NCBI RefSeq assembly: GCF_016019955.1
Contig: NZ_JAECRZ010000004.1
Location: forward strand, 62,001 to 126,000
From: Thiosulfatihalobacter marinus
Lineage (GTDB): Bacteria; Pseudomonadota; Alphaproteobacteria; Rhodobacterales; Rhodobacteraceae
Length of the DNA stretch: 64,000 nucleotides
Direction: 5' to 3'
Positions within the stretch are counted from its first letter, which is position 1; each line of letters begins with the position of its first letter. The translations under genes and the position numbers were made by a program. Of this stretch, positions 62,806 to 64,000 are shown piece by piece. The notes beneath the pieces were generated by a model. It searched no databases. It was not told the origin of the DNA and saw only the letters and a list, made by a program, of their open reading frames with translations.

Positions 62806-63570
62806 ATGTCTCATCCCATCCTTGAAACAACCGATCTGACGGTCCGTTTCGGCGGTCATGTCGCGGTCGATCGCATTTCCTGCACTTTCAACACCGGCGA
62901 GCTGACGGCGATTGTCGGCCCCAACGGTGCGGGCAAGACCACCTATTTCAATCTGATTTCCGGCCAGATTGCGGCCAGCGCCGGCAAGGTGGTGCTCAAT
63001 GGGCGTGACATCACCCGCCTGTCGGTGGCGCAACGCACCCATCTGGGGATCGGGCGCGCCTTTCAGCTGACCAACCTGTTTCCCAACCTGAACGTCCTGG
63101 AAAATGTCCGCCTTGTGATCCAGTCGAAAGCCGGGCGTGGCTTCAACATGTTCTCGATGGCCTCCACCCATGACGACCTGACCACCCCGGCGATGGAAAT
63201 TGTCGAGCGTGTACGCCTGTCCGGCCAGGCGCTGCAACCGGTCAGCGAGCTGTCGCATGGCGACCAGCGCAAGCTGGAAGTGGCCCTGCTGATCGCGCTT
63301 GATCCTCTGGTCTACATGTTTGACGAACCCACCGCCGGAATGTCGGTGGACGAGGCGCCGGTGGTGCTTGATCTGATCGCCGAGCTGAAACACCGCAAGG
63401 ACCGCTCGATCCTGCTGGTGGAACACAAGATGGACGTGATCCGCACCCTCGCCGATCGCATCATCGTTCTGCATAACGGCGCGCTGGCCGCCGATGGCGA
63501 ACCGGCCGGGGTGATGGCCTCGGACGTGGTTCAGGAAGCGTATATGGGCAAGGAGCTGGACATTGTCTGA
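62806..63570 (+). CDS. ABC transporter ATP-binding protein, LivG type
   Basis: A 254-residue ABC ATPase. VGPNGAGKTTYFNLI is Walker A, GRAFQLTNLFPNLNV the Q-loop with LivG-like spacing, and YMFDEPTAGMS Walker B; the usual LSGG signature reads LSHGDQRKLEVA, as in the LivG branch. VEHKMDV gives the switch His. The C-terminal YMGKELDIV is the typical LivG end. The ATG at 62806 was chosen for its AAGGGAA ribosome site and the standard start. The next ATPase overlaps it by 8 bases. Confidence 0.92.
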   Translation: MSHPILETTDLTVRFGGHVAVDRISCTFNTGELTAIVGPNGAGKTTYFNLISGQIAASAGKVVLNGRDITRLSVAQRTHLGIGRAFQLTNLFPNLNVLENVRLVIQSKAGRGFNMFSMASTHDDLTTPAMEIVERVRLSGQALQPVSELSHGDQRKLEVALLIALDPLVYMFDEPTAGMSVDEAPVVLDLIAELKHRKDRSILLVEHKMDVIRTLADRIIVLHNGALAADGEPAGVMASDVVQEAYMGKELDIV

Positions 63571-64000
63571 TCCCATTCTCTCCCTCAGGGGCGTGCGCAC
63601 CAACATCGCGCAATATCATATCCTGCAAGGGGTCGATCTGGAGGTGCCGCGCGGCGCGGTGACGATGCTTCTGGGGCGCAATGGCGTGGGCAAGACCACG
63701 ACGCTGCGCACCATCATCGGCCACTGGCGCGCGCATGAGGGCCAGGTTCTGTTCGACGGGCAGGACATCACCCGCCTGCCCACCCCCGCCATTGCCCGGC
63801 TGGGCATCGGTTTCGTGCCCGAGGACATGGGCATTTTCTCGGACCTGTCGGTCGAAGAGAACATGGTGCTTGCCGCGGTCTCCGGCCCGATCGATTCCAC
63901 ACGGCTGGAATGGTTGTTCACGGTTTTTCCGGCGCTGGAAACCTTCTGGAAGAAAGAGGCTGGCACGCTTTCGGGCGGGCAGAAACAGATGCTGACAATC
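63563..64000 (+). CDS. ABC transporter ATP-binding protein, LivF type (partial, TTG start)
   Basis: The 5' end of a second ABC ATPase; 146 codons are in the window. The TTG at 63563 follows AAGGAG at 7 bases and opens the frame (SDPILSLRGVRTNIAQYHIL); there is no ATG nearby, so a TTG start is likely. GRNGVGKTTTLRTI is Walker A and GTLSGGQKQMLTI the signature, which is cut by the right edge. It overlaps LivG by 8 bases. Permease genes would be expected to the right. Confidence 0.88.
   Translation, partial: MSDPILSLRGVRTNIAQYHILQGVDLEVPRGAVTMLLGRNGVGKTTTLRTIIGHWRAHEGQVLFDGQDITRLPTPAIARLGIGFVPEDMGIFSDLSVEENMVLAAVSGPIDSTRLEWLFTVFPALETFWKKEAGTLSGGQKQMLTI

Overview
The window is GC-rich chromosomal DNA from an alphaproteobacterium, most likely a member of the Rhodobacteraceae (Roseobacter group). 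The signs are the arrangement sdhCDAB - mesaconyl-CoA hydratase - DUF1737 - NnrU - malyl-CoA thioesterase, the mdh / sucCD-sucAB-lpd block with a two-lipoyl E2, a MipZ-type ATPase in place of Min proteins, polyhydroxybutyrate genes, and many small alphaproteobacterial families (DUF465, DUF2007, DUF2783, DUF1194). No rRNA, tRNA, CRISPR array, prophage or complete insertion sequence was seen. Nearly all the DNA is coding.

Layout. 1-3601 (minus): sdhCDAB (succinate dehydrogenase). 3887-7341 (minus): a DUF1194 protein and an ethylmalonyl-CoA-pathway operon (mcl2-NnrU-DUF1737-mch). 7587-8238: two small exported proteins. 8427-19709 (plus): mdh, a sulfotransferase-like gene, sucC, a small lipoprotein, sucD, a hypothetical exported protein, sucA, sucB, lpdA. 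19827-24801: an SDR, ftsE-ftsX-plsC-PNPOx (minus) and a zinc-ribbon membrane protein. 24877-31012 (minus): a TIGR02302-like membrane protein, lysA, DUF2834, two small lipoproteins and argH. 31034-33679 (plus): TlpA-like thioredoxin, a hypothetical protein and a fatty acid hydroxylase. 33820-37627: tag, an EAL-domain protein, phbA and phbB. 38188-42670: a LysR regulator with an exporter, DUF465, trmN6-like, DUF2007 and polyprenyl synthase. 42684-51845: ispE, a TPR protein, etf-QO, greA, a membrane protein, a Cys/Met PLP enzyme, rluE and mipZ. 51858-61444: a homogentisate (tyrosine/phenylacetate) catabolic cluster with two MarR regulators, a flavin monooxygenase module and an aromatic amino acid decarboxylase. 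61553-64000: a branched-chain-amino-acid-type ABC transporter cut by the right edge.

How the genes fit together. The left third encodes four consecutive TCA steps (2-oxoglutarate to oxaloacetate, lacking only fumarase) plus two enzymes around the ethylmalonyl-CoA pathway; phbA and phbB supply acetoacetyl-CoA and 3-hydroxybutyryl-CoA to the same pathway. Both the sdh and suc promoters carry a pair of perfect or near-perfect TGTGATCACA palindromes two helical turns apart, which suggests one shared regulator. The right part breaks homogentisate down to fumarate and acetoacetate, which feed back into the TCA cycle.

The most interesting non-coding signals are the paired operators, a family of intergenic elements with a fixed box and covarying hairpins (about 18.2, 28.8 and 33.8 kb, with weaker copies at 4.6 and 55.1 kb), two 262-bp MITE-like elements with 31-bp terminal inverted repeats, and two tracts of 11-bp CCGACG repeats.
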